Part shown: in pieces, positions 54,911 to 63,968 of the stretch | Layout: every line of letters starts with the position of its first letter | How positions within the stretch are numbered: the first letter of the stretch is position 1 | DNA from: CAVRAZ01 sp963719135 | Lineage (GTDB): Bacteria; Pseudomonadota; Gammaproteobacteria; DSM-19610 | Direction: 5' to 3' | DNA: 64,000 bases | Assembly (NCBI GenBank): GCA_963719135.1 | Contig: CAVRAZ010000002.1 | Location: forward strand, 510,036 to 574,035 | Notes under the pieces: generated by a model | Told to the model about the DNA's origin: nothing | The model's input: only the letters and a program-made list of their open reading frames with translations | Databases searched by the model: none | Translations under genes and position numbers: made by a program

Positions 54911-55909
54911 GTGCTCAGGAAATACCTGCTTCTGGGTGCCGCGATCGCCGTTGCCGGCGCCGGCGTCTATGTCTACCACCGCCACAGCCTGATCCATCCC
55001 GCTACGGACAACGCCTACATCGGCGCCGATGTCGTTCACGTGGCGCCGCAGGTCAGCGGCGCCGTCGAGCAGGTGGCGGTGCTCAACCAGCAGGCGGTGG
55101 CGCGCGGTGATCCGCTCTATGGCATCGAGTGCCGGCCGTTCGAGCTGGTGCTCGACGAGGCCCAGGCAAAGCTCGCCCAGGCGCGGCTGGAAGCCGCGCA
55201 GAATGCTGCCGCCGTGGCATCCGCGCGGGCAACCCTGCACCACAGCGAGGTCATGCTGGCGAACGCCAAACAGCACGCCGAGCGTACTGCACAATTGCGC
55301 AAGACCCATTCCGTGTCGCAGCAACAGGCCGATGACGCGCAGGCGGATTATCTCGCGGCGCAGGCGCAACTGGCGGTGGACCTGGCGGGGCTGCACGAGG
55401 CCCAGAGCAGGCTCGGCACCCCGGGCGACGACAACGAAGCGGTGCTTGCCGCCCGCGCCGCCGTGGCGCAGGCGCAGTGGGATCTCGACCACACGGAGAT
55501 TCATGCGCCCTGTGCCGGCCGCGTGGCCGAACTGACGCTGCACGCCGGCGACCATGTCAACGAGGGCCAGGCGGACTTCGTGCTGATCTGCAGCGACCGC
55601 TACTGGGTCGACGCCAACTTCAAGGAAACCCAGCTCACCCGCATCCGCGTCGGCCAGCCCGTGGAGATCGGCGTCGACATGTACCCGGATCGCCGCTTCC
55701 ACGGCGAAGTGGAGAGCATCAGCGGCGCCAGCGGCGTCGCCTTCTCGATGCTGCCGCCCGAAAACGCCACCGGCAACTGGGTCAAGGTCACCCAGCGCGT
55801 GCCGGTGCGCATCCGCATCGGCGACCCGTCGCCCGAGACACCCCTGCGGGTCGGCACCAGCGCCCGGGTGGCGGTCGACACGTCGGACGCCGCCCGCTCA
55901 ACGCCGTGA
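54911..55909 (+). CDS. emrA: EmrA/HlyD-family membrane fusion protein
   Basis: The 332-residue adaptor has one N-terminal membrane segment (LLLGAAIAVAGAGVYVY), two biotinyl-lipoyl half motifs (HVAPQVSGAVEQVAVLNQQ and IHAPCAGRVAELTLHAGDHV) and a long Ala/Gln-rich coiled-coil hairpin between them. It spans the periplasm and couples the MFS pump to an outer membrane channel. It starts with GTG at 54911 after AAGGAGC and overlaps the pump gene by four bases. No TolC homologue is present nearby. Confidence 0.92.
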   Translation: MLRKYLLLGAAIAVAGAGVYVYHRHSLIHPATDNAYIGADVVHVAPQVSGAVEQVAVLNQQAVARGDPLYGIECRPFELVLDEAQAKLAQARLEAAQNAAAVASARATLHHSEVMLANAKQHAERTAQLRKTHSVSQQQADDAQADYLAAQAQLAVDLAGLHEAQSRLGTPGDDNEAVLAARAAVAQAQWDLDHTEIHAPCAGRVAELTLHAGDHVNEGQADFVLICSDRYWVDANFKETQLTRIRVGQPVEIGVDMYPDRRFHGEVESISGASGVAFSMLPPENATGNWVKVTQRVPVRIRIGDPSPETPLRVGTSARVAVDTSDAARSTP

Positions 55910-57429
55910 ACACCGCCGCCGCACCGCACCGGCTGCTCATCACCGTGGCGATCATGTCCGCCACGGTGATGCAGGTGATCGACACCACCATCGTCAACGT
56001 GGCCCTGCCGCAGATGCAGGGCCAGCTCGGAGCCACGCCCGATCAGATCAGTTGGGTGCTCACCAGCTACATGGTCGCCTCGGGCATCTTCATGCCGCTC
56101 ACCGGCTATTTCACCGACCGCCTGGGGCAGAAGCGCTACCTGCTCCTGACCATCGCCGGGTTTACGCTGAGTTCGGCGCTGTGCGGCGTCTCCACCGGGC
56201 TTGGCGGGCTGGTGCTGTTCCGTTTGCTCCAAGGCGTGTTCGGCGCGGCGCTGGTGCCGCTGTCGCAGTCGATCATGGTGCGCACTTACCCGCTCGAAGA
56301 GCGCGGCCGCGCCATGGCCATCTGGGGTGTGGGCGTGATGGTCGGCCCCATCCTCGGTCCGACCCTGGGCGGCTATCTGACCGAGGCGCTCGGTTGGCGC
56401 TGGAACTTCTTCATCAACCTGCCGGTGGGTCTGCTGTCGTTCTTTCTCACCACGCGCTTCGTGCCCGACACCGAACAGCGCGAGCGCGGCATGGACTGGT
56501 TCGGACTGCTGCTGCTGGCGCTGGCCATCGGCGGCCTGCAGTGGGTGCTCGATCGCGGCGGTCAGGAAGACTGGTTCAACGCGCCGCGGATACAGATGGC
56601 CGCGGCGGTCAGCCTCATCGGTTTCGTCGGCTTCGCGCTGCACAGCGCGACCCGCCGGGGCGAGGTGCTGTTCCATCGCGCGATCTTCCGCGACCGCAAC
56701 TTCGTCACCGCCAGCCTGCTGCTGGCGGTCTTCGGCCTGGGCCTGTACGGCAACATGATGCTGCAGCCGTTGATGCTCGAGCATCTGCTCGATTATCCGA
56801 CCCTCACCACCGGCCTGACGCTGGCGCCGCGCGGTATCGCCAGCATGATCAGCATGACCATCGTCGGCCGACTCATCGGCCGCATCGACCCGCGCCGGCT
56901 GATCGCCTTCGGCATCCTGGTGTTCAGCTTCGGCTCGTACTTCGCCACGCGCTACACGCTGGACATCAGCATCGCCTGGGTCGTGTGGCCGCCGATCCTA
57001 CAGGGTTTCGGTCTCGGCATGGTGTTCGTGCCGCTGTCGACCGTTGCCTTTTCCACGCTGGAACCGCGCCACGCCGCCGAGGCCGCCGGGCTGTTCAGCC
57101 TGTTGCGCACCATCGGCTCTTCCGTCGGCATCGCCATCGTCGCCACAACATTGACGCAGCAGGGCCAGGTGTTGTGGAATCAGTTGGGCGGCCACATCAC
57201 GGCATTCAGTCCGGCGGTGCGCGCCTATCTGGCGCACGCCCACTCCGGTCTCGACGCGCCGCAGGCGGCGTTGTTGCTCGGCCGTGAACTGTCGCGCCAG
57301 GCGACCATGGGTGCGTTCGTCGACGCCTTCATGCTGGTGATGTGGAGTTTCCTGGCGATGCTGCCACTGGTGTTCGTGATGAAATACAAGCCGGTGGGGC
57401 CGGCGCCGGCCGTGCCGGCACCCGACTGA
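55906..57429 (+). CDS. emrB: EmrB-type DHA2-family MFS multidrug transporter
   Basis: The 507-residue transporter has about 14 membrane helices. It carries the DHA2 signatures VIDTTIVNVALPQM (helix 1), WVLTSYMVASGIFMPLTGYFTDRLGQKR and GPILGPTLGGYL (the antiporter motif C). It exports hydrophobic compounds in exchange for protons with the EmrA-type adaptor. It starts with GTG overlapping the emrA stop. No adjacent MarR-type regulator is seen. Confidence 0.93.
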   Translation: MNTAAAPHRLLITVAIMSATVMQVIDTTIVNVALPQMQGQLGATPDQISWVLTSYMVASGIFMPLTGYFTDRLGQKRYLLLTIAGFTLSSALCGVSTGLGGLVLFRLLQGVFGAALVPLSQSIMVRTYPLEERGRAMAIWGVGVMVGPILGPTLGGYLTEALGWRWNFFINLPVGLLSFFLTTRFVPDTEQRERGMDWFGLLLLALAIGGLQWVLDRGGQEDWFNAPRIQMAAAVSLIGFVGFALHSATRRGEVLFHRAIFRDRNFVTASLLLAVFGLGLYGNMMLQPLMLEHLLDYPTLTTGLTLAPRGIASMISMTIVGRLIGRIDPRRLIAFGILVFSFGSYFATRYTLDISIAWVVWPPILQGFGLGMVFVPLSTVAFSTLEPRHAAEAAGLFSLLRTIGSSVGIAIVATTLTQQGQVLWNQLGGHITAFSPAVRAYLAHAHSGLDAPQAALLLGRELSRQATMGAFVDAFMLVMWSFLAMLPLVFVMKYKPVGPAPAVPAPD

Positions 57430-57447
57430 GCCGGCTGGAGACAGGCC

Positions 57448-57912
57448 ATGGGTAGTGCAACTGATTCTCCCCCCTGCTACCGCAACGTCGTGCTGGCCTA
57501 TGATGGCAGCGAGTGCGGGCGGCGCGCGCTGCGCGAAGGCGCCGAACTGGCGCGCCGCTGCGGGGCGCATGCGCACCTGCTCGCGGTGATGCAACTGCCG
57601 CTCGGCGTGAGCTACGGCGAGGGTTTCAGCGCCGAGGGCATGATGCGCGAGGAAGTGGATCGGGCGCGAGCGATCCTGGACGAAGGCATTGCCGAACTCG
57701 AGGAATCCGGTGTAACTGTCGACGGCTATCTGCGCCAGGGCGATCCCATCGCGGCGATCGCCGCGCTGGCGCGCGAAGCGCACGCCGACCTGGTCGTGGT
57801 CGGGCACCAGCGGCGCGACGGCCTGAGACGCTGGTGGCACGTGGCCACCGGGGTTACGCTGCTCGATCAGCTCGCGTGCAGCATTCTCGTCGTGCAATCG
57901 GGGCAGGCGTGA
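57448..57912 (+). CDS. Universal stress protein (UspA family)
   Basis: The 154-residue protein has the Usp fold: VVLAYDGSECGRRALREGAE at the start, AREAHADLVVVGHQRRDG, then VLDQLACSILVVQ at the end. The ATP-binding G-x2-G-x9-G(S/T) motif is only partly kept, so nucleotide binding is uncertain. It lies 18 bases after emrB and may be cotranscribed. Confidence 0.9.
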   Translation: MGSATDSPPCYRNVVLAYDGSECGRRALREGAELARRCGAHAHLLAVMQLPLGVSYGEGFSAEGMMREEVDRARAILDEGIAELEESGVTVDGYLRQGDPIAAIAALAREAHADLVVVGHQRRDGLRRWWHVATGVTLLDQLACSILVVQSGQA

Positions 57913-58454
57913 CCGCGCCGGCGTCGGCGCATCTGGACCTATCCGTACGTGCAGGCGTCGCGCGACGCGCTGCCCGTGCTGCTGGAACTCGGCGCCGATC
58001 CCAAGGCGATCGATCCCAACAACCGGACGCGTCTGCACTACTGCATCGACTCGCTGTACCACGGCACCTGCGCCGCCGAGGATATCCCGGCACTGCTCAA
58101 ACTGGGGCTGGATGCAAAGCTGGCGGACAACACCGGCAGCACGCCGCTGCACCTGTTGTTGAACTATCGCGAGGTGCCCGACAAGACCAGCCGCTACGGC
58201 CAGAAGCGCAAGGCCACCGTCGCCGATCTCCTGCCCCTGCGCCTGATCCAGATGCTGCTGGACGGGGGGGCGGACCCCGATGCGCAGACACTGGAGGGAC
58301 TGACGCCGGCGATGTACGGACCTTCGTGCAGCTTGCCGCGAGCAAGGGCGTCGATCCGTTGCAGCGGATCGGGGACAGCGACACGCTGGTATCGCTCGCT
58401 GAAGAGAACGGTGCCATCGATCTCGCACAGTGTCTCAAACAACTGAAGAAATAG
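57912..58454 (+). pseudogene. Ankyrin-repeat protein fragment, frameshifted
   Basis: From about 57930 the frame reads ankyrin-like repeats (LPVLLELGADPKAIDPNNRT, IPALLKLGLDAKLADNTGST, IQMLLDGGADPDAQTLEGLT). Near 58315 the frame shifts; the sense continues as GDVRTFVQLAASKGVDPLQR to the stop at 58454. No start codon with a binding site precedes the first repeat, so the 5' end seems lost against the UspA gene. The role is unknown; ankyrin repeats mediate protein binding. Confidence 0.65.
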
Positions 58455-58503
58455 GTCGGGGCGCGCGATCGATCGGCGGTTGGTGCGAACGATGGCCGGG
58501 GCA

Positions 58504-58824
58504 TCACCCGGCCAGCAGTGCGGCGGTCTCCCGGCGGGTATAGAAGCGTCCGCCGCGGATGAAGCCCGAAACAACCGAACCCTTCACTGAAGTCACCCGG
58601 CCCGTTTCGCTGCGTGCGGTCACCCATGCCTCCGGAACGCCGTCCAGTACGTGAACCGGCGACGGCATCCCGCCGGCAAAGCACGCGATCTCCATCCTTC
58701 CGGTCTCGGTGTCGAGGAACCCGGGCTGGAAACCCAGTGCCCGGTTGTTCCGGCTGACGCCGGCCGTTCCGGCAAACGTTCTGTTCTCGGTACGCAATGT
58801 CCGTGTGGTGGTTGCACAGCGCAT
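58504..58824 (-). CDS. Small hypothetical protein, 106 residues
   Basis: I do not recognise this protein. The ATG at 58824 is chosen for the CGAGGAAG binding site 6 bases upstream. The first 18 residues are Thr/Arg-rich (MRCATTTRTLRTENRTFAG) and the rest looks like a small beta-rich domain (FLDTETGRMEIACFAGGMP, GFIRGGRFYTRRETAALLAG). There is no signal or membrane segment. The frame is open further upstream without support. Confidence 0.55.
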   Translation of the reverse strand: MRCATTTRTLRTENRTFAGTAGVSRNNRALGFQPGFLDTETGRMEIACFAGGMPSPVHVLDGVPEAWVTARSETGRVTSVKGSVVSGFIRGGRFYTRRETAALLAG

Positions 58825-59366
58825 GGCGGCTTCCTCGTGTCTGTGGTTCCCCGAACCCGGTCGCTTATTGATTCGTCCGCTGATGGGTCGCGGAAACGCG
58901 TCGAGGGGTTCAATGGACAGGCGAAGCTTCCGATGTTTGAACCGGACCGGCGGCCGCCGCGACTCAGGGGCAGGACTCACCCGAACCGGGAAACGGACGT
59001 GAATAGGCGCGGGCCTGAAATCGCGACCAGACTCATCCCGGGACCGGGCGAGACCCGGCGGAGGCACCGGCGCTGGACAGCCGCGGACTCGATCCGTCCG
59101 GTCACGGCTAAAACCGGTCGCGGGGGCGGGAATTCAGTGGGATGACCCCCTGGCCAATCCGGCGGACTGCTTCCCGCAACAGTGCCAAGGCACAGCGGCA
59201 TCGGACTGGACGGCGGCGAACCGGTTCTGCGACGAAGGACGTGCCACGCATCGCCGCGTCGAGCTGGTTGAGCAATGATGCACGCGCGGCTATCATTTGA
59301 TTAAACAAGCACGCGAAACCACGGCCAAGGCGCCGCGGCCGATTGTGACAATCAGGAGGAAAGCCA
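58825..59366. other. Intergenic region before the lipoprotein gene
   Basis: About 540 bases lacking a recognisable gene. The last 80 bases before the ATG (AT-richer, AATCAGGAGGAAAG binding site) are the leader of the lipoprotein gene. No other signal was identified. Confidence 0.4.
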
Positions 59367-60203
59367 ATGCAACATCCCGTTAACCCGTCGAAACCTTTTG
59401 CACTCGGAGCCGTGGCGCTGGCGATGCTGCTGAGCGGCTGCGAAGGCACGACGCCGCAACTGGGCGGCGCGTCGGGTATGACCACCACGGGCGGCGCCGG
59501 CGGCGGCACGGCCGAGGGCGCAAACAGCCAGCTCGAGCGCTGCAGCGAACCCATGGGCACGCTCGCGGTCGACGAAGATCAGGCTGCGCCCTGGTGGTAC
59601 GACTATTACAACCGCTATCCCAAGCTCGGCAGCACGACGCCGGTGCTGCGCATGATGATTCAGCAGTCGAACTGCTTCGTGGTGGTCGAGCGCGGTCGCG
59701 CCATGAACAACATGATGAACGAGCGTACCCTTGAGCAGTCAGGCGAAATGCGTTCGGGCAGCAACTTCGGCAAGGGTCAGATGGTGGCGGCCGACTACAC
59801 CATGAGTCCGAGCATCCAGTTCTCGCAGAAGGGGACCGGCGGGCTTGGCGCCGCGGTCGGCGGACTGTTCGGCACGGCGGGCCGGGCGGTGGGCGCCCTG
59901 GCCGGCGGCCTCAGCTCCAATGAAGCGGCGACGACCCTGCTGTTGATCGACAACCGTTCCGGTGTGCAGATCTCCTCGGCCGTCGGCAGCGCCAAGAATT
60001 TTGACTTCAGCCTGTTCGGCGGCGCTTTCGGCGGCGGTCTGGGCGGCGGTGCGGCCGGCTTCACCAATACGCCCGAAGGCAAGGTGTTGACCGCGGCGTT
60101 CGCCGACTCCTATAACCAGATGGTGAAGGCGCTGCGCAATTACCGGGCGCAGGAGGTCAAGGGCGGCCTGGGCAAGGGCGGGACGCTCAAGATCGGCAAC
60201 TGA
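59367..60203 (+). CDS. CsgG-like lipoprotein
   Basis: The 278-residue protein has a lipoprotein signal (ALAMLLSGC, lipobox Cys at residue 25) and a Gly/Thr-rich linker. A CsgG-like core follows (VLRMMIQQSNCFVVVERGRAMNNMMNER...MVAADYTMSPSIQF). Gly-rich stretches (GGAFGGGLGGGAAGF) replace the transmembrane hairpins of true CsgG, so it is probably not a curli pore but one of the peptidoglycan- or envelope-associated relatives. It has a strong GGAGGAAAG binding site. A terminator lies 30 bases after the stop. Confidence 0.8.
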   Translation: MQHPVNPSKPFALGAVALAMLLSGCEGTTPQLGGASGMTTTGGAGGGTAEGANSQLERCSEPMGTLAVDEDQAAPWWYDYYNRYPKLGSTTPVLRMMIQQSNCFVVVERGRAMNNMMNERTLEQSGEMRSGSNFGKGQMVAADYTMSPSIQFSQKGTGGLGAAVGGLFGTAGRAVGALAGGLSSNEAATTLLLIDNRSGVQISSAVGSAKNFDFSLFGGAFGGGLGGGAAGFTNTPEGKVLTAAFADSYNQMVKALRNYRAQEVKGGLGKGGTLKIGN

Positions 60204-60233
60204 GGGCGGGGCGACCGCGCGCAAGAATTAAGA

Positions 60234-60259
60234 GGCCGGCGCATGCCGGCCTTCTTCTT
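60234..60259 (+). terminator. Rho-independent terminator, target of a group II intron
   Basis: The stem GGCCGGC-GCAT-GCCGGCC is followed by TTCTTCTT and directly by the 5' end of the outer group II intron. Insertion right behind terminator stems is the known target habit of class C (IIC) introns. Confidence 0.8.
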
Positions 60260-60633
60260 GTGCGCCCAGCATGGGCGCGATCCTGGAGGTGGAAGTCCTC
60301 CCGTGAGTTGACCACAGCGAACGAAGCGAAGCGCAACTGCGTGAGGGCGACCGAGCGTGGGGAGGCAGCGTGGAGCGAAGCCGTGAGCCGATGGACAAGA
60401 ACCGGATATGAGGCGGTGCCGAGCAGGGCGAGCGGGCAAGAAATCGCGAAGCTCTCGTGGTCAAGGCTCAGGCGGCGTAAATCCGGCGGTTGTGCGGTGA
60501 AGGATCGTGTTCTTACCTGGGGAGATCTCGCCTTATGCCTGAAAGGGCGACGGTAATAAAGCGGAGCGAGAAGTCAGCAGAGGCCATAGTAGCTGCAAGG
60601 CGAAGGGCCAAACGAGAAGGAGAGTCGAACGCC

Positions 60634-61441
60634 ATGTTGCTTGGCCATGCAAGGCATCAGAAGCCCGGGCAACCGGGGCGAACTGTCGGAGGGAAAGGTG
60701 AAGCCCGACCCGAAGCGTTTTGTGATGAAGCAGGGCTGGCGCGGCATGAACCGGACGGCTCGGGGCGAACTGACCTGCTTGGACAGGTGCTCGCGAGAGG
60801 GAACCTGGCCATGGCATGGAAACGTGTCAAGGCCAATCGAGGCAGTGCGGGGGTGGATGGGCTGACGATCCAGGCCACGGCCGAGTACCTCAAGACCCAC
60901 TGGCCCCGGATCAGGGAGGCGCTGCTAAACGGTAGCTACCGGCCACAGCCGGTGCGCCGGGTGCAGATACCCAAATCCGGGGGCGGGCTACGGGAACTGG
61001 GGATACCGACCGTGACGGATCGATTGATTCAGCAAGCCCTGCTGCAAGTCCTGCAACCGTTGATTGATCCGACGTTTTCCAATTACAGCTATGGCTTTAG
61101 GCCGGGCCGACGGGCGCATGATGCTGTGCTGACTGCACAGCGTTACGTGCAAGAAGGTTATCGGGTGGTTGTGGATGTGGATTTGGAGAAGTTCTTCGAC
61201 CGGGTTAATCACGACGTGCTCATGGATCGGCTGGCCAGACGTATCGACGACAAGGCGGTACTGCGGCTGATACGGCGATATCTCAATGCGGGATTCATGG
61301 GTAACGGTGTGGTCATGGAGCGATACGAGGGTACGCCGCAAGGTGGGCCGCTTTCGCCGCTGCTGGCCAATGTATTGCTGGACGAGGTGGACCGGGAACT
61401 GGAGCGACGTGGCCATCGGTTCGTGCGCTACGCTGACGACT
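60634..61441 (+). pseudogene. Outer intron reverse transcriptase, N-terminal part
   Basis: The part before the inner intron encodes RT domains 0-5: NLAMAWKRVKANRGSAGVDG, RRVQIPKSGGGLRELGIPT, SYGFRPGRRAHDAV, VVVDVDLEKFFDRVNHD, GTPQGGPLSPLLANVLLDE and FVRYADDC. The inner intron enters right at the catalytic YADD motif, and unspliced reading stops at 61470. The ATG at 60634 follows AGAAGGAGAG. If the inner intron is spliced out the full RT-maturase of about 457 residues is restored. Confidence 0.85.
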
Positions 61442-62032
61442 GTGTGCCACGAGCACTGACTGCTGCGTAAGCATCGGTCAGTGCGTGTCGCACAAGTGAT
61501 GAGGGTTTGGCCCCTCGGAGCCGCCTTGCAGGAGGAGGCTTCAAACCGCCACAAGCTGCGATGGTAAAGAGCCATGGTGGTGAGCGTTGTGGAAAAGGCA
61601 GGGCTTGACCCTGTCAGGTACGTACCACGGAGATGAACGTAAGTGAACCTTTGCTGACTTGTCGAAAGCGTAGGGATGTCGTCAAAACCGAGGGGTAGTC
61701 GTTAACTCGGGATGAGTCTGGGGGACACCTGTTTACTGCCCAGATGGCGGCCGGCATGAAGAAGGCATGAACGTGGTACAGGCGCTTGTGTGGAACGTGG
61801 GAACCTGTCGCCTTGATGTTAAGGGAGAAGCTCAAGTAGAGATCCTGCGAGAGCCAGAGTACCAATGCAAGGCACAGGGGCGGATGGCCCCGTAGTAGTG
61901 TTGAAGGCGCTGTAATGGCGCTGGAGCGAAGGGGGTCAGTTACTCAGTTGGATTTGTAGGTCAACCGCACTGATCGGATCTTGCGCAGAGAGAGTGTTGA
62001 GCTGCCGACCGGTAAGTGATCGGGAGGAATTT

Positions 62033-63280
62033 ATGGAAACAACAAAACCGTTCAAGATTTCCAAGCACGCAGTGATGCGCGCCTGGGAATTGGTAAAAGC
62101 CAACGATGGCGCTGAAGGTGTCGATGGTGAAACGATAGAGCAATTTGAGTCCAAACTGAAGGGGAACCTTTATAAGCTGTGGAATCGGCTTTCTTCAGGG
62201 TCTTACTTTCCGCCACCGACCCGAACGGTAGCGATACCGAAAAAGGACGGTGGAGAACGAAAGCTGGGTATTCCCTCTGTTTCCGACAGGGTGGCCCAGA
62301 CGGTGGCCAAATTGTCGTTTGAGCCCTTGGTGGAGCCGTATTTTCTCGGCGACTCCTATGGCTACAGACCGGGTAAGTCAGCCCATCAGGCGTTGGCAGT
62401 CACGCGAGAGCGTTGCTGGCGCTATGACTGGGTTCTGGAGTTTGACATCCGCGGACTGTTCGACAACATTGATCATCACCTGTTGATGAAGGCGGTTAAA
62501 CGGCACACGGACAATCCCTGGCTTCTACTCTATATCGAGCGCTGGATTACAGCACCGGTACAGCAGTCAGATGGCAGTGTGGTTGCGCGTGTAAGAGGAG
62601 TACCCCAAGGCGGTGTGATCAGTCCAGTGCTGTCAAATCTGTTCATGCACTATGCCTTCGATGCGTGGATGGATCGGGAATATCCCGATTCGCCGTGGTG
62701 TCGATATGCTGATGATGGGCTTGCCCATTGTCGAACGCTGGCACAAGCGGAACAGCTGAGAGCGGCATTGGAGAAGCGGCTGCAGGACTGCGGCCTGGAG
62801 ATGCACCCGGTAAAGACGAAGATTGTGTACTGCAAGGATGAAGATAGGAGAGGGACTTATCCTGTGACGGGCTTTGACTTTCTGGGCTATACGTTTCGTG
62901 CCCGGCGATCAAAGAACAGGTGGGGAAAGTACTTCATCAACTTCAGCCCGGCGATGAGCAACAGTGCGGGAAAGGCAATCCGGCAGGAAGTGAGAAGCTG
63001 GCAAATGCCCAAACGCAGTGACAAGTCCATCGAGGACCTGTCACTGATGTTCGGAGCCAAGATACAGGGTTGGATCAACTATTATGGTCGTTTCTATCGT
63101 TCCCAGATGTACATGACACTCAGGCACATCAACTCCAAACTGGTGTGGTGGGCAATGCGGAAGTTCAAGAAGCTGAAACGTCATCGGCGACGTGCTGAGC
63201 ACTGGCTGGGACGAGTGGCGAAGAACTTTCCGTCAATGTTCCCACACTGGCGGATGGGTTTGTTGCCGACGGTTGGGTAA
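62033..63280 (+). CDS. Inner intron reverse transcriptase-maturase
   Basis: The 415-residue protein is complete: RT 0 (HAVMRAWELVKANDGAEGVDG), VAIPKKDGGERKLGIPSVSD, SYGYRPGKSAHQAL, FDIRGLFDNIDH, GVPQGGVISPVLSNLF, catalytic CRYADDGLAHC and FDFLGYTFRARRSK. A maturase X region (IEDLSLMFGAKIQGWINYYG) then follows. No HNH endonuclease domain follows. ATG at 62033 follows GGGAGGAAT. It should splice and mobilise the inner intron. Confidence 0.92.
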   Translation: METTKPFKISKHAVMRAWELVKANDGAEGVDGETIEQFESKLKGNLYKLWNRLSSGSYFPPPTRTVAIPKKDGGERKLGIPSVSDRVAQTVAKLSFEPLVEPYFLGDSYGYRPGKSAHQALAVTRERCWRYDWVLEFDIRGLFDNIDHHLLMKAVKRHTDNPWLLLYIERWITAPVQQSDGSVVARVRGVPQGGVISPVLSNLFMHYAFDAWMDREYPDSPWCRYADDGLAHCRTLAQAEQLRAALEKRLQDCGLEMHPVKTKIVYCKDEDRRGTYPVTGFDFLGYTFRARRSKNRWGKYFINFSPAMSNSAGKAIRQEVRSWQMPKRSDKSIEDLSLMFGAKIQGWINYYGRFYRSQMYMTLRHINSKLVWWAMRKFKKLKRHRRRAEHWLGRVAKNFPSMFPHWRMGLLPTVG

Positions 63281-63283
63281 CGG

Positions 63284-63317
63284 GAGCGCAGTGAGTCGAG
63301 AGGTTCATGCTGCGTTC
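63284..63317 (+). ncRNA. Domain V of the inner group II intron
   Basis: A 34-base hairpin begins GAGCGCAG and closes with CTGCGTTC (8 pairs including a G-U at the triad). It has a bulge and a distal stem AGTC-GAGA-GGTT with a GNRA-type loop. The AGC triad and 34-base length are those of group IIA/IIB introns. Domain VI follows at about 63321-63355. Confidence 0.85.
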
Positions 63318-63359
63318 TGCGAGAGGCCGAGGGTGAGATTCCCTCGGCCTACTCTCCGC

Positions 63360-63920
63360 AATGTGTATGTGCGCAGTCAGAAGGCAGGCGAGCGTGTCCT
63401 CAATGGCTTGCGGAAGCACTACGACCGGCTTCACCTGAAGGTGAACGAAACCAAGACCGCGATAGCGAGCGCTTTTGGCCGCAAGTTTCTCGGCTACTGC
63501 CTGTGGCGGTCGGCTGGAGACGGGGTTAAATACGCAGTCGCGGGTACGGCGAAGGCCGCTTTCAAACGGCGCATTCGGCAGATCACTCGCCGGACATGTG
63601 GGCGCAGCCTGAACGAAGTGGCGGAAGAGTTGCGGCGTTATGTGCCGGGCTGGAAGGCCTATTTCAAATTGGCACAGACGCCAAAGATATTCCGTCAACT
63701 GGATGAATGGTTGCGGCACCGCCTGCGTGCTTTGCAGCTCAAGCATTGGCGACGGGGTACGACCGTGTATCGGGAGTTACGGGCCTTGGGTGCGAGTTCG
63801 GACCAAGCGGCACGAGTGGCGGGTAATGCCCGTCGCTGGTGGCGCAACAGCCGCATGGAGTTGAACCGGATCATGCCTATTGCCTACTTCGATCGTCTCG
63901 GCGTCCCCCGACTCTCATGA
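63360..63920 (+). pseudogene. Outer intron reverse transcriptase, C-terminal part
   Basis: The second part starts NVYVRSQKAGERVLNGL directly after the inner intron and holds RT domains 6-7 (LHLKVNETKTAIASAFGRKFLGY). The thumb and maturase region (AEELRRYVPGWKAYFKLAQT) and a basic C-terminus follow. It has no start codon of its own and can be made only if the inner intron is removed. It ends 14 bases before domain V of the outer intron. Confidence 0.85.
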
Positions 63921-63933
63921 CCTCAACTTCTCG

Positions 63934-63968
63934 AACCGCCCGGTGCGGACCCGCATGCCGGGTGGTGT
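63934..63968 (+). ncRNA. Domain V of the outer group II intron
   Basis: The stem ACCGCCCGG / CCGGGTGGT pairs over 9 bases with one G-U; the triad containing that G is CGC, as in class C introns. The inner part GCGG-ACC-CGC forms the distal stem. The GGTGGTGTGGGAGGGG 3' flank is typical of bacterial intron ends. Confidence 0.75.

Larger units (their letters stand above)
61442..63357 (+). mobile_element. Inner group II intron nested in the outer RT gene (twintron)
   Basis: The element begins GTGTGCCACGAGC (61442; 61444 is also possible) and ends near 63357-63359. Joining the flanks gives RYADDC-NVYVRSQKAGERV, the normal RT sequence. It carries its own RT gene and its own domain V with an AGC triad and domain VI with a bulged A (GGCCTACTC). 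It therefore belongs to a different class from the host intron. Confidence 0.85.
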
